Below, piece after piece: positions 44,069-53,321 of a stretch of 64,000 bases of DNA; position 1 is the stretch's first letter; every line of letters begins with the position of its first letter. The position numbers were made by a program, and so were the translations under genes. The notes under the pieces are model-generated. The model searched no databases. It was not told the DNA's origin and was given only the letters and a program-made list of their open reading frames with translations. Source of the stretch: Streptomyces durmitorensis (GTDB lineage: Bacteria > Actinomycetota > Actinomycetes > Streptomycetales > Streptomycetaceae); the NCBI RefSeq assembly GCF_023498005.1, contig NZ_CP097289.1:4650001-4714000 (forward strand), in the 5' to 3' direction.

Positions 44069-46045
44069 TCACCCCCTCGGCGAGGCAATCGCACGCGCGG
44101 CGACCACCTCCTGGCGGAGTGGTTCCAGGACGCTCTCCTGCGGCCCGGTGAACTCCGCCGGTACCTCCTCCAGAATCTCCGAGCCCCTCAAACCCTCCGC
44201 CAACTCCCGGAGTTGGCGAGCGACCTCCCCCACCTCCGTCAGCGTCGGCTCCCCCGCCCCATGGCGGATCCGCACCGCCGCAGCCGTCGTCGCGTCCACG
44301 ATTCGTTCGACCGCGATCACCAGCGGCCACCACGCCGCGGCCCTCGCCCCCATCGGCGGCGGCTCCGTCAGTGCTCGCTGGAATTCCGTGCGGATGACCG
44401 ACAGATCCCGGTACAGGCCGCGCCGCATCCGCGCCCGCGCCGCCGCGTCCACCGCCGTGCCGAACGCGCTCTCGACGTACGACGCCGTGTCGGCCACCGT
44501 GTCCGCGAGGCGGTCGCCGATCCGCGTGTGCCAGCTCTCCGGCCACAGCAAGTACCCCGCCACCAGCGAGATCGCGCAGCCAATCAGGCTGTCGACCAGG
44601 CGCGGCACGACGAGCCCGAAGCCCTGGTGGTTCAGGACGTCCGACAGGAGCAGGATCACCGGGGTGATCGCGGCCGTCTGGTAGCCGTAGCCCCGTGGCG
44701 TGAACGCCGGGATCAGGGACGCCAGGACCAGTATCACCGGCACGTCCCACCAGCCCCTCGGTACCTGCGACAGAACCGCCGCCGCCACCACGAGCCCCGC
44801 CGCCGTGCCCAGCGCCCGCAGCACCGCCCGCGAGAAGACCGAGCCGAAGTCGGGCTTCAGTACGAACGTGACGGTGAGCGCCACCCAGTACGAGCGCGGC
44901 ACCTCGATCAGTGACACCAGCGACTGCGCGATGCCGATGCACAGGGCGAGGCGCAGGCCGTAGCGCCAGGACGCGCTCGACAGGATCACGTTGCGCGCCG
45001 CTCTGCGGGCCCGCACGCGCAGGGCCGCCGGGCTGCCCAGGCGGTCGTCGCTGTCGTCCTTGATCGTCACGATGCCGTGCGGATCGGCGTCGTTGAGGAG
45101 TTCCGCCACGTGCCGCAGGGCGTGGTCGACCGCGTCGGCCGAGGGGTCCGGGGGTGCGGGCAGCTCGGGGGCCGGGATGTCCGCGTCCCGGGGCGTCGCC
45201 ACCGCGTCCGCCAGGCGCCGCACCTCCGCGGGGAACTCCGGCGGCATCGGGACCCCGCACTGGTGCGCGGCGGGCGCGGCCTCGATGACCGGCGTGATCG
45301 CGTTCAACTGGGCGATCAGGCGCACCAGATCGGGGTTGCGGCCGTGCGAGCGGGTGCGGCGCGCGAGGACCAGGTCGTACGACTTGTTGAGGGACGTCGT
45401 CACCTCGGCGCGCGCTTCCTCGTACCGTTCCGTGCCCGCCGCCTCCAGGAGCGCCGCCACGCTGCGGTAGGTCCCGGCGACGGCGGCACGTTCCGGGACG
45501 CCGGACCGGAAGGGCCATGCGAGGAGGGCGAGGGCCAGGACCAGGAGGCCGCCGCCGGTCATCAGGACGGGGGCCAGCCACCACTCGCCCGGCATCGGAA
45601 GCCCCGCCCCCACCACGGAGTTGAGCAGCAGGAGCAGGCCCGACACGGACGCCACGGCGCCGATCGTGGACATCATCCCGGAGACCAGCGCCACGAGGGT
45701 GACCACGCCGACCGCCACCCAGCCGTGCCCGAAGACGAGCGAGCCGATGGTGACGCCGAGCGCCCCGAAGAGCTGCGGGACCGCGATGTTGAAGATCCGC
45801 ATGCGGTACGCGTCGGCGGTGTCGCCGATGACCCCGGAGAGTGCGCCCATGGAGGCGAGCGCGCCGTACGCGGGCTGTCCCGCCGCGAGGCCGATGAGGA
45901 GTGGCAGTGACATGGCGACGGACGCGCGTGCCACGGCCGCCCACGGGATCGGCGCCGCCTGCGGTTTGAGCGTCCTGACCAGCCAGGGAGGTGGGGCGAG
46001 GGCGCTCAGAGGGCCCGGTGGTGCGGGTGAATCGCGGCGGGGCAT
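44069..46045 (-). CDS. FUSC-family membrane transporter
   Basis: 658 residues. Two hydrophobic blocks (about residues 40-185 and 365-500), each with several spans, separated and followed by soluble helical regions, the layout of FUSC/aromatic-acid-exporter-like proteins. YWVALTVTFVLKPDFGSVFSRAVLRALGT is the FUSC signature. Probably an efflux protein; substrate unknown. Start ATG 46045 lacks a strong ribosome site. Confidence 0.88.
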   Translation of the reverse strand: MPRRDSPAPPGPLSALAPPPWLVRTLKPQAAPIPWAAVARASVAMSLPLLIGLAAGQPAYGALASMGALSGVIGDTADAYRMRIFNIAVPQLFGALGVTIGSLVFGHGWVAVGVVTLVALVSGMMSTIGAVASVSGLLLLLNSVVGAGLPMPGEWWLAPVLMTGGGLLVLALALLAWPFRSGVPERAAVAGTYRSVAALLEAAGTERYEEARAEVTTSLNKSYDLVLARRTRSHGRNPDLVRLIAQLNAITPVIEAAPAAHQCGVPMPPEFPAEVRRLADAVATPRDADIPAPELPAPPDPSADAVDHALRHVAELLNDADPHGIVTIKDDSDDRLGSPAALRVRARRAARNVILSSASWRYGLRLALCIGIAQSLVSLIEVPRSYWVALTVTFVLKPDFGSVFSRAVLRALGTAAGLVVAAAVLSQVPRGWWDVPVILVLASLIPAFTPRGYGYQTAAITPVILLLSDVLNHQGFGLVVPRLVDSLIGCAISLVAGYLLWPESWHTRIGDRLADTVADTASYVESAFGTAVDAAARARMRRGLYRDLSVIRTEFQRALTEPPPMGARAAAWWPLVIAVERIVDATTAAAVRIRHGAGEPTLTEVGEVARQLRELAEGLRGSEILEEVPAEFTGPQESVLEPLRQEVVAARAIASPRG

Positions 46046-46083
46046 GCGGTCATTATTGCCGCCCTTGCTGCCGCTTTGCCCTG

Positions 46084-46133
46084 CCTGACCTGCGTTCCAG
46101 CAGTTCGGCCTGACCTGCGTTCTAGCTGTTCGG
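46084..46133. repeat. 25-bp imperfect tandem duplication
   Basis: Two adjacent 25-bp units (CCTGACCTGCGTTC...GTTCGG) with two differences. The second unit contains the stop codon and last codons of the EEP-family gene, so the first may be a spare copy of that gene's end. Confidence 0.85.
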
Positions 46134-47153
46134 CCTGTGCAGCGTCAGGTCCACCACCAGGGCCCGGTGGTCCGTGTCGCCGATCTCCAGGAAGCGGGCG
46201 TCCTTGGCCGAGAAGTCCGGAGTGGCGAGGACGTGGTCGATCTGGGTGCCGAGCGGCGACATGAGGTCGGCGGGCCAACTGGGGGTGCGGGCCGAGCCGG
46301 AGAGGGCCGCCGCGTCGCGTACGCCGCCGGTGTCCAGGATGTCGCGGAAGGCCGCGTGGTCCTGGCTGGCGTTGAAGTCGCCCGCGATGATGGTGGAGCG
46401 GTTCGCGCGCCTGCCCTCGGCGGCGTAGTCGCGGAGTTCGGCGAGTTCGGTGCGCCAGGTGCCGAGCTGCTTGGGCAGCGGCGGCATGGGGTGGGCGAGC
46501 TGGATCCGGACCTGGTGGCCGTCCTTCAGCTCGGCCACGGCTCCCGGCATGCCCAGGGTGCCCGCGAGGCCGCTCGCCTTCTTCAGGGGCAGCTTGCTGA
46601 CGATCACCGAGCCCTCGGCGCCGCCTGCCTCGCTGGCGGTGCGGTAGGGGTAGTCGGAGCGGGGCAGTTCGGCGCGCAGGGTGTCCGAGCAGGTGTAGTC
46701 GCACTCCGGGACGAAGAGGAGGTCCGGCTTCTCCTTGCGGACCGCCTTGATCAGACCCTGGGTTCCCTGGCCGAACTCCACGTTCGACGCCATGACGCGG
46801 AGGTCGGCGACCGCCGGTCCCTTCGGGTCGTCCGTCTTGCCGTACGGCTCCAGGAACCAGGCGACGCCGCCGAGCGCGACGACTCCCCAGACGAGGCCGA
46901 CGCGCCAGCGGGCGAGTGCCGCGAGCAGGAGACCGGCGACCGTCGGGGCGAGGAGGAGGGGCAGGAAGGCGAGGAGCTGCGGTACGGGGGTGACGCCGTC
47001 GGAGTCGGCGATCCTGAAGCCGAGGATGGTGCTGACGGCGGCCAGGAGGAGAGCGGCCAGCCAGGCGGAGGGCCGCCGGCGGGGGCGCCTCTTCGCCTGC
47101 GGCTCGGGCCAGTCCCCCGTGGGGGCCGTCGCCGCTGCCGTCGCGCTGTCCAA
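46122..47153 (-). CDS. Membrane-anchored endonuclease/exonuclease/phosphatase (EEP) family protein
   Basis: 343 residues from TTG 47153 (GGAAAGG upstream). Three N-terminal membrane spans (~28-110) are followed by an outward-facing EEP domain: LRVMASNVEFG, LFVPECD, IIAGDFNAS, IDHVLATPDF and DTDHRALVVDL supply the metal and catalytic residues. Such proteins may be extracellular nucleases or phospholipid/sphingomyelin-type phosphodiesterases. Upstream in-frame starts exist but have no ribosome site. Confidence 0.85.
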   Translation of the reverse strand: MDSATAAATAPTGDWPEPQAKRRPRRRPSAWLAALLLAAVSTILGFRIADSDGVTPVPQLLAFLPLLLAPTVAGLLLAALARWRVGLVWGVVALGGVAWFLEPYGKTDDPKGPAVADLRVMASNVEFGQGTQGLIKAVRKEKPDLLFVPECDYTCSDTLRAELPRSDYPYRTASEAGGAEGSVIVSKLPLKKASGLAGTLGMPGAVAELKDGHQVRIQLAHPMPPLPKQLGTWRTELAELRDYAAEGRRANRSTIIAGDFNASQDHAAFRDILDTGGVRDAAALSGSARTPSWPADLMSPLGTQIDHVLATPDFSAKDARFLEIGDTDHRALVVDLTLHRPNS

Positions 47154-47234
47154 GGGGCGGCCTTTCCGTCTGGGGTCTGTGCCGAATCTTCCCCTAGAGA
47201 CGGCGGGAGGTGGGTGGGGGTTGCATTCCCCGAT

Positions 47235-47310
47235 CCCGCCCCTTCCCGAAACCATGGGGCTCCGCCCCCTGGACCCCCGACAAGATGGCCTCAAACGCCG
47301 GCCGGGCTGG
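47235..47310. repeat. Interspersed intergenic element, copy B
   Basis: Shares CCCGCCCCTTCCCG, GGGGCTCCGCC and CCTCAAACGCCGGCCGGGCT with the copy at 43060-43176. Here the right end supplies the stop codon and final residues of the adjacent minus-strand gene. Confidence 0.6.
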
Positions 47311-48145
47311 ACCTGCCAGATGGTCTCCGGCGCCGCAGCAGCCACGCGGCAAGCGCAACCACCAGCCCCACCCCGAGAATCACCCATCCCGCCAAGCTCA
47401 GCGCATGCGTCAACGCGTCGTAGACCGCCTCCGCGGCCGGGCGGGAGACGTCCTTCGGCAGGTCGTCCAGGGTCAGGCCCCGGCCCACCATGACCGCCAC
47501 CGCAAGGACCGCCCCCGCGAGGCCCGCGCCCAGTGCCGTGCGGATGATCGCTCGGCGGCGGTGCACCGCCAGGAGGATCCCCGCCACCGCGAGGAGTACC
47601 GCCGCGACCGGGAGCCAGAGGCCCGCCATCTGGAGCATGTGGAATCCCTTCCCGAAGGGGCCCAGGTCCGAGGACTCCATGAGCGTCACCTCGGTGTGTC
47701 TGACCGGGATGTTGTCCGCGAACGGCACGTCGTCATCGGTCAGTTGTTTCTTGACCTGCTCGGTGATGGGCGCCAGGTCGATGGTGACCGCGCCGCCGTC
47801 CGAACGGTCGCTCAGCGCGTCCTGCACCGCGTCGTGCGCCGCGCGGTTCGCCGCGTTCCAGGCCGTCTTGAACGCCTTCGTCTCGGTGAAGGACAGCACC
47901 GCGTCCCGTACGAAGGAATCGACGGTGCCCTGGAGCGGGCCCACGTCGATCTCCTTCATGACGGAGTCGGTGACCGCACCGGCCACGGCGTCCCGCACAT
48001 CGGGGTCGGAGGCCAGCGGCGCCATCGTGGCGACGTACGCGTCGGCGTCCTCGATCTCGTACTTCGCCCAGGTGGAGAGCGCACCGAGCGGCACCAGGAG
48101 GACGGCGAGGACCAGCAGGACGGCGGACAGCGGGCGTCTGAACAC
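47291..48145 (-). CDS. Membrane protein with large extracytoplasmic domain
   Basis: 284 residues. One N-terminal span (~4-24), a ~150-residue external domain (DADAYVATMAPLASDPDVRDAV, helical), then three C-terminal spans (~172-190, 203-222, 248-272) and a basic tail. Conserved in actinobacteria by appearance, function unknown. GTG 48145 with GGGGAC just upstream. It follows the ABC exporter genes on the same strand after 76 bp. Confidence 0.78.
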   Translation of the reverse strand: MFRRPLSAVLLVLAVLLVPLGALSTWAKYEIEDADAYVATMAPLASDPDVRDAVAGAVTDSVMKEIDVGPLQGTVDSFVRDAVLSFTETKAFKTAWNAANRAAHDAVQDALSDRSDGGAVTIDLAPITEQVKKQLTDDDVPFADNIPVRHTEVTLMESSDLGPFGKGFHMLQMAGLWLPVAAVLLAVAGILLAVHRRRAIIRTALGAGLAGAVLAVAVMVGRGLTLDDLPKDVSRPAAEAVYDALTHALSLAGWVILGVGLVVALAAWLLRRRRPSGRSSPAGV

Positions 48146-48221
48146 GTCCCCAAGGAGAAGTCCCGGTCACGCTGGGCGCGACCGGGACGAGTGCATACGG
48201 GGCAAGGACTCCCCCTGCCGG

Positions 48222-49073
48222 TTACTTCCGGTTGTAGAGGCGCATCGTCACCGGGCCGAAGACCGCCACGAGCAGCACCGCCCAGCCCAGCGCCCAGAGA
48301 AGCGACGAGCCCGGTGACGTACCCGCCATCAGATCGCGGACCGCGGAGGCGACATGGGTGATGGGGTTGTTGTTCACGAAGGCCTGGAGCCAGCCCGGCA
48401 TCGTCTCGGGCTTCACGAAGATGTCGCTGAGGAACGTCAGCGGGAAGAGCACCATCATGCTGACGCCCATCACCGACTTCTCGGTGCGCAGCAGGAGGCC
48501 GAACATCGTCCACACCCACGAGAAGGCGAAGGAGAAGACCAGGAGCAGGAGCACTCCGGCCAGGACGCCGAGCACCCCGCCGTCCGGGCGGAAGCCGATG
48601 ATCATGCCTACGGCCAGCATCACCAGGGACGCGATGGCGTAGCGCAGCATGTCGCCGAGCAGGTAGCCGACCATCACCGAGGGGCGCCAGATCGGCAGCG
48701 TACGGAAGCGGTCGAAGACGCCCTTCTCGATGTCGATGTTCACCGAGACGCCCGTATACATCGTGATCATGACGACGGACATCACGAGGATGCCGGGCAG
48801 CAGGTACTGGATGTACTCGCTCGGCGATCCGGCGAGCGCGCCCCCGAAGAGGTACGTGTACATCAGCACCATCATGATCGGGAACGCCGTCACGTCGAAG
48901 AGCTGCTCCGGCACATGCTTGATCTTGAGCATGGCCCGCCAGCCGAACGTCAGGGACGCGGAGACCGCGCTGGGGCGCTGCGGCCGGTCACCGGCGATGA
49001 GCAGTTCGGCGAGGGACTCGGTGCTGACGGGCGCCAGGTCCTGGGCCTCGGTCGTGGTGGTCGCGGTGCTCAT
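48222..49073 (-). CDS. ABC-2 type permease (DrrB-like)
   Basis: 283 residues with six spans in the C-terminal ~230 residues; [19 protein letters not shown] is the typical cytoplasmic coupling segment (FRxLPI) of DrrB-type permeases. It overlaps the ATPase stop by 4 bp. Partner of the DrrA-like ATPase; together a drug or lipid exporter. Confidence 0.93.
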   Translation of the reverse strand: MSTATTTTEAQDLAPVSTESLAELLIAGDRPQRPSAVSASLTFGWRAMLKIKHVPEQLFDVTAFPIMMVLMYTYLFGGALAGSPSEYIQYLLPGILVMSVVMITMYTGVSVNIDIEKGVFDRFRTLPIWRPSVMVGYLLGDMLRYAIASLVMLAVGMIIGFRPDGGVLGVLAGVLLLLVFSFAFSWVWTMFGLLLRTEKSVMGVSMMVLFPLTFLSDIFVKPETMPGWLQAFVNNNPITHVASAVRDLMAGTSPGSSLLWALGWAVLLVAVFGPVTMRLYNRK

Positions 49074-50083
49074 GCCTTTGCCTCTTTCTCCGCCATGTCT
49101 TTCGCCGCCATGTCCGTCGCGTGATGCGGGGTGCCGGTAAGGGCCAGGAACACCTCGTCCAGGCTGGGCTGGCCGAGGGAGAAGTTGTCGACGGTGATCC
49201 CGGCGCGGGCCAGTTCGGCCAGGGCGCGCGATGCCTTCTCGGCGGCGTCCGTGCCGTTGCGCTCGCCGTTGCCGACGCGGGCGGTGAGGGCGACCGGGTC
49301 GGGCTCCAGCTGGACCTCCGCGTCGAGCGCGACTCGCAGCGCCTTCGCCGCGTCCTCCCGCTGGTCCGCGTCCCGGAGCCGTACGTGCACCGAGCCCGCG
49401 CCGACCGACGCCTTCAGTTCGCCCTTGGTGCCCTCGGCGATGACCTTGCCGTCGTCGATGACGGCGATGCGGGACGCGAGGTGGTCGGCCTCGTCCAGAT
49501 ACTGCGTGGTCAGCAGGACCGTCGTGCCGTGCGCGACGACCGCGCGGACGATGTCCCAGACCTGGTTGCGGCTGCGCGGGTCAAGGCCCGTCGTCGGCTC
49601 GTCGAGGAAGAGCAGGTCGGGGGTGTTGAGGATGGACGCCGCGATGTCGATGCGGCGGCGCATGCCGCCGGAGTAGTTCTTCACCTGGCGGGCCGCCGCG
49701 TCGCTCAGGCCGAAGGCCTCAAGGAGCTGCCCGGCCCTGCTGTACGCGGCCTTCTTGCCGTGTCCGGTGAGGCGGGCCAGGAGCACCAGGTTCTCGGTGC
49801 CGGTCAGGTCCTCGTCGACCGAGGCGTACTGCCCGGTGAGGCTGACCCTGCTGCGTACAGCGTCGGCCTCCCGCACGACGTCGTGGCCGAAGACGTGGGC
49901 GTCGCCGCCGTCAGGGCGCAGCAGGGTGGCGAGCATTTTCACGGTGGTGGTCTTGCCCGCGCCGTTCGGCCCGAGCAGGCCGTAGACCGTGCCGGCCGGG
50001 ATGGTGAGGTCGACGCCGTCGACCGCGCGGTTGTCACCGAAGGTCTTCACCAGCCCCGCGGTCTCGATGGCCACGCTGTTCAT
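49070..50083 (-). CDS. ABC ATPase (DrrA-like daunorubicin-resistance family)
   Basis: 337 residues. Walker [10 protein letters not shown] (~38), signature YSGGMRRR (~137), Walker [14 protein letters not shown] (~158), and the C-terminal DrrA extension ending with [21 protein letters not shown] [25 protein letters not shown] precedes ATG 50083 by ~10 bp; an upstream GTG 50101 is less likely. Pairs with the permease downstream; substrate unknown and no biosynthetic genes nearby. Confidence 0.94.
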   Translation of the reverse strand: MNSVAIETAGLVKTFGDNRAVDGVDLTIPAGTVYGLLGPNGAGKTTTVKMLATLLRPDGGDAHVFGHDVVREADAVRSRVSLTGQYASVDEDLTGTENLVLLARLTGHGKKAAYSRAGQLLEAFGLSDAAARQVKNYSGGMRRRIDIAASILNTPDLLFLDEPTTGLDPRSRNQVWDIVRAVVAHGTTVLLTTQYLDEADHLASRIAVIDDGKVIAEGTKGELKASVGAGSVHVRLRDADQREDAAKALRVALDAEVQLEPDPVALTARVGNGERNGTDAAEKASRALAELARAGITVDNFSLGQPSLDEVFLALTGTPHHATDMAAKDMAEKEAKA

Positions 50084-50214
50084 GTCGTACGCCCTCTCCA
50101 CGTCTGTGGTCGTCCGTTACGAGGGCAGACCGTCCCCGCGGCGCAAACTCATCGTCCGGTGGAGCACTAGCCCGAACGGGTGTTTGCTGGAAGAGGGGAA
50201 AGAGGAGGTCGATC

Positions 50215-50655
50215 ATGCGGACCACTCCGGCCCTGAGGACCACTCCGGCCGCCCTGGGAACTCTCGCCGCAGCGCTCCTGACCGCAGGTGCGCTGTCCCT
50301 CGGAGGTGCTTCTCCAGCATCCGCCGCCGCGCCACCCACGCACAACCACCATGCGATCTGGGGCACGATCGTCGCCCCCGTCGACCTGAAGATCCGGGAC
50401 ATGCCGTCCACCAGCGCCACGATCGTCGCGAAGCTGCCCGCGGAGAGCCAGGACCGCGTCGAGTGCGTGACGCAGGGTACGAGCGTCTGGGGCGACACGT
50501 CCTGGTACTGGCTCGGCGGGGTGCAGGGCTGGGCGAGCGCCGCGTACGTCGATGTCGGCGGCCAGCATGTGCCGAGCTGCGCGTCCGCCGACCCGTGCAA
50601 GGAGTACAAGCCGTGCTGGGACACGTGCCAGGGCGGCTACAACCGCTACCACTGA
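50215..50655 (+). CDS. Secreted SH3-like domain protein
   Basis: 146 residues. Signal peptide ends near ASAAAPP (~38). One bacterial SH3-type domain (VDLKIRDMPSTSATIVAKL, WYWLGGVQGWASAAYVDV) is followed by a Cys-rich tail with four cysteines (PSCASADPCKEYKPCWDTC). AGGAGG lies 6 bp before the ATG. Probably binds cell wall or another surface partner. Confidence 0.83.
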   Translation: MRTTPALRTTPAALGTLAAALLTAGALSLGGASPASAAAPPTHNHHAIWGTIVAPVDLKIRDMPSTSATIVAKLPAESQDRVECVTQGTSVWGDTSWYWLGGVQGWASAAYVDVGGQHVPSCASADPCKEYKPCWDTCQGGYNRYH

Positions 50656-50753
50656 AGGCGCCGAGTTGCCGGTCGGCGCGGGCGGGTGTGCCCTGGAGGG
50701 TGGGGCGGGCGTGACGCACCGCCCCGGGGGCGACCGTGTCAGGAGGAACCGTC

Positions 50754-51146
50754 ATGGCTCACGTGGCATCCACTTCGACGGCACCGCGCCTGCTCGGCGG
50801 CTCCGCGGCCTCCAGGGCCGCGAGCACCGCCGCGCTCCTCGCCGTCGTCTACGGCATCTGGGCGGCGGGCATCGCGCGGGACGCGGGCCCCATCACCACC
50901 GGGAACGTGCTCCTCGGCGTCGTGGCGGGAGTCGTCGTCGGCGCGGTCTTCATGGGGCTGCGCAGAGCCGCGCCGCGTCTGCCGCGCGAGCTGCGCGCGG
51001 CGGCCTGGGCGGGCTTCGCCGGAGTCGCCTTCGGCTATCTGTACAGCCTGACCGACGCGACCATCCTGCGGTCCGTGATCATGTCGCTGGCGGTGGCGGG
51101 CGGCGTGTTCGCGTTGATGTTCTACCGCTACTACACGAGCGAGTGA
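50754..51146 (+). CDS. Small four-span membrane protein
   Basis: 130 residues, four hydrophobic segments between ~28 and ~125. An AGGAGG ribosome site precedes ATG 50754 by 8 bp, which favours it over GTG 50736. Not recognised. Confidence 0.75.
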   Translation: MAHVASTSTAPRLLGGSAASRAASTAALLAVVYGIWAAGIARDAGPITTGNVLLGVVAGVVVGAVFMGLRRAAPRLPRELRAAAWAGFAGVAFGYLYSLTDATILRSVIMSLAVAGGVFALMFYRYYTSE

Positions 51147-51240
51147 GTGAGTGAGCGAACGGCCTTCGCCCTGAACACCGCTGTGCCCACCAGCGTCGAG
51201 CGCGCTGATGGGCACAGTGGGTGAGAGGAGAGGGGTCGGG

Positions 51241-51906
51241 TCAGCCGACCTTCTCCAGTCTGTCCAGCTTGTCCAGCGCCTTCGCGAGACCGTTGGCCCA
51301 CAGCTGGTCCACCTGGGCACGCTCGTTCGCGTCCGGCTGCGAGTTGGTGCACGAAGTGCCCGGTCCGCCTCCGGACATCAGCTCGCTGCACGGGCCTTCG
51401 TAGTGGTCGGGAAGGCCGAGGACGTGACCCGTCTCGTGCGCGGTCACACGCGTCGAGTCGTACTGCTGGTTCTGCGCGTAGTCCAGGAAGATGTACCCGC
51501 TGCCGTGGCCGTCCGTGCTGGCGTACGAGCCACGCGGGTCATTGCCCTCGCGGTACTCGAAGCTCGCACCGCCACTCCCCTCCTGGAGCTTCACATTGGA
51601 CACCGCGCTGTTCCAGATGGAGGTACTGCTGGCTATCTGCTGCGCGAAGGTCGGGGCACCGGAGGCGTCGTACACCACCGTGACCTGCTTCGCGCCGGGG
51701 TTGGCGGCGCGCTTCTCGGCGACCGACTTCAGGACGGCCTCGAAGAACGCCTTGTTGGCCGCGGCTTCCTCGCCGGAGCCCGCGTAGTTGGCGTACGCGG
51801 AGTTGACGGACGGCGCGGTGGGGGTCGCGGCCGTCGCCGATGTCGTGCCGAGACCGGCGGCAGCGAGGCCGATGACGGCCGCGACTGACAGGTAACGCTT
51901 GTTCAT
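51241..51906 (-). CDS. snpA: Snapalysin, secreted zinc metalloprotease (M7)
   Basis: 221 residues. Signal peptide ends near ATAATP (~28), then a short propeptide, then the catalytic domain with [11 protein letters not shown] (HExxHxxGxxD: two His and one Asp zinc ligands, Glu catalytic). Snapalysins are small neutral proteases secreted by streptomycetes. Divergent from a LysR gene, as established for snpA-type loci, with a palindrome in the shared spacer. Confidence 0.96.
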   Translation of the reverse strand: MNKRYLSVAAVIGLAAAGLGTTSATAATPTAPSVNSAYANYAGSGEEAAANKAFFEAVLKSVAEKRAANPGAKQVTVVYDASGAPTFAQQIASSTSIWNSAVSNVKLQEGSGGASFEYREGNDPRGSYASTDGHGSGYIFLDYAQNQQYDSTRVTAHETGHVLGLPDHYEGPCSELMSGGGPGTSCTNSQPDANERAQVDQLWANGLAKALDKLDRLEKVG

Positions 51907-51996
51907 GTGGGGGGCTCCCTACTCGTTCCATGAAAGGTGAACGGTTCGGTACCGGGAGTGTCGGGGAGCCAGGGGCGTCCGGGGATGATGGCAAGT

Positions 51997-52019
51997 GGCG
52001 ATAGCACCGGGCTATCGCC
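51997..52019. promoter_or_regulatory. LysR operator between snapalysin and its regulator
   Basis: Perfect inverted repeat GGCGATAGC-ACCGG-GCTATCGCC, 9-bp arms with the T-N11-A core (ATAGC...GCTAT) preferred by LysR proteins. It sits 91 bp from the snapalysin start and 108 bp from the LysR start. Confidence 0.8.
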
Positions 52020-52126
52020 TGCCCTTCGCCAACCTTCCGGGCGGCTGTGCCTGTGCCCAACTCAGGTGGTTCCCGTGGGGTTTGTGAGTCTGGTGCGCCG
52101 ACGCCCACCGCTCTACGCTCACAGCC

Positions 52127-53065
52127 ATGGAGCTCGAGGTGAGGCACCTCCGCGCGCTGTGCGCCATCGCCGACACCGGCAGCCTGCACAAGGCGGCGCG
52201 CCAACTCGGCATGAGCCAGCCGTCGTTGACGACTCAGCTGCGCCGCATCGAGCTGGAGATCGGCGGCCAGCTCTTCGCCCGCGAACGCACCGGCTGCCGC
52301 CCGACCCCGCTCGGCCGTCTCGCCCTCAGCCGTGCCCGCCCCCTCGTCAGCGAGATGCGCGCGCTGGTCAACGAGACCAAGGCGGCGGCCGCCCGGGTGT
52401 CCGAGAGCCCGCAGCTGCGCATCGGATCCACGGCCAGCCGTGCCATACCGGGCTGGCTGCGGCGGCTGCGGCTTCGCCTGCCCGGCACCGAGACCTCGCT
52501 CCAGATGGACGTCTCCGCGAACGCGCTGCTGCGCATGGTCGCGGGCGGCCAGCTCGACGTGGCCTTCGTGCACGAGGTGGAGGGGAGTCCGCTGCGGCTC
52601 CCGGAGGGGCTGCGGCGGCGCGTCCTGGTCGAGCGTGAGCCGCAGTTCATCTTCCTGCCGGCCGACCATCCGGCGGCCGCGCAGCCCGTCGTCCACCTCA
52701 CCGACCTCGCCGCCGACCGCTGGATGGTGGACCCGACGGTGGACGGCGAGTGGGACGGGCTGCTTCGGGTGCTCCGCGCGGCCGGGCTCAACCCCCGTGT
52801 CCTGCACGGGGATTACCTCACCGCGTCCTCCCTCGTCGCCACCGGCGAGGTCGTCACGGTCTGCCAGCCGACCTCGCGCGCGAGACCCGACATGGCGGTC
52901 CGGCCGCTGCACGGCGACCCGCTCGGCGTGCGGCTGCTCGTGGCGGCCCGTACGGAGGGGGAGCTCGACGCGGTGTACGGGGACCTTGAGGCCGCGTACT
53001 GGGAGGCGGCGCGCCAGGCTCCCGTCTATGGGGAGTGGCTCGCGGGGCGGGCGACGGCGGCGTGA
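52127..53065 (+). CDS. LysR-family activator of snapalysin (SnpR/MprR-like)
   Basis: 312 residues: HTH ELEVRHLRALCAIADTGSLH with KAARQLGMSQPSLTTQLRRIE following, then the effector domain. Divergent placement next to a snapalysin gene is the known arrangement in several Streptomyces, where the LysR protein activates the protease gene. Confidence 0.93.
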   Translation: MELEVRHLRALCAIADTGSLHKAARQLGMSQPSLTTQLRRIELEIGGQLFARERTGCRPTPLGRLALSRARPLVSEMRALVNETKAAAARVSESPQLRIGSTASRAIPGWLRRLRLRLPGTETSLQMDVSANALLRMVAGGQLDVAFVHEVEGSPLRLPEGLRRRVLVEREPQFIFLPADHPAAAQPVVHLTDLAADRWMVDPTVDGEWDGLLRVLRAAGLNPRVLHGDYLTASSLVATGEVVTVCQPTSRARPDMAVRPLHGDPLGVRLLVAARTEGELDAVYGDLEAAYWEAARQAPVYGEWLAGRATAA

Positions 53066-53290
53066 GGCGTGATCCGGCGCTCTGGGCGCCTGGCGTGACC
53101 TAGGTCCCCGACAACTGGTGACCTTTGGCCACACCGCCTCTGACCTGCACTTTTGCCTGCTTTACGGTACTGGGTCGCCGTATCCGGCCGGTTGTTACGT
53201 TCTCTACGGATGACGCACACACAGCGCCCGTAGCTTCATGTCTGTCGCCGCCGCAAAGAGGCACAAAGACGGACAGTTCGACCGACCGAC

Positions 53291-53308
53291 CAGTCACAGT
53301 CACAGTCA
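53291..53308 (+). repeat. Three copies of a 6-bp repeat in the 5' leader
   Basis: CAGTCA three times, directly after three GACC units and 14 bp before the ATG at 53322. Confidence 0.85.
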
Positions 53309-53321
53309 CAAGGGATCCGCT

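Noticed and set aside
48222..50083. DrrAB-like pair as part of an antibiotic gene cluster
   Set aside because: No biosynthetic genes flank it; neighbours are an unknown membrane protein and a secreted SH3 protein.
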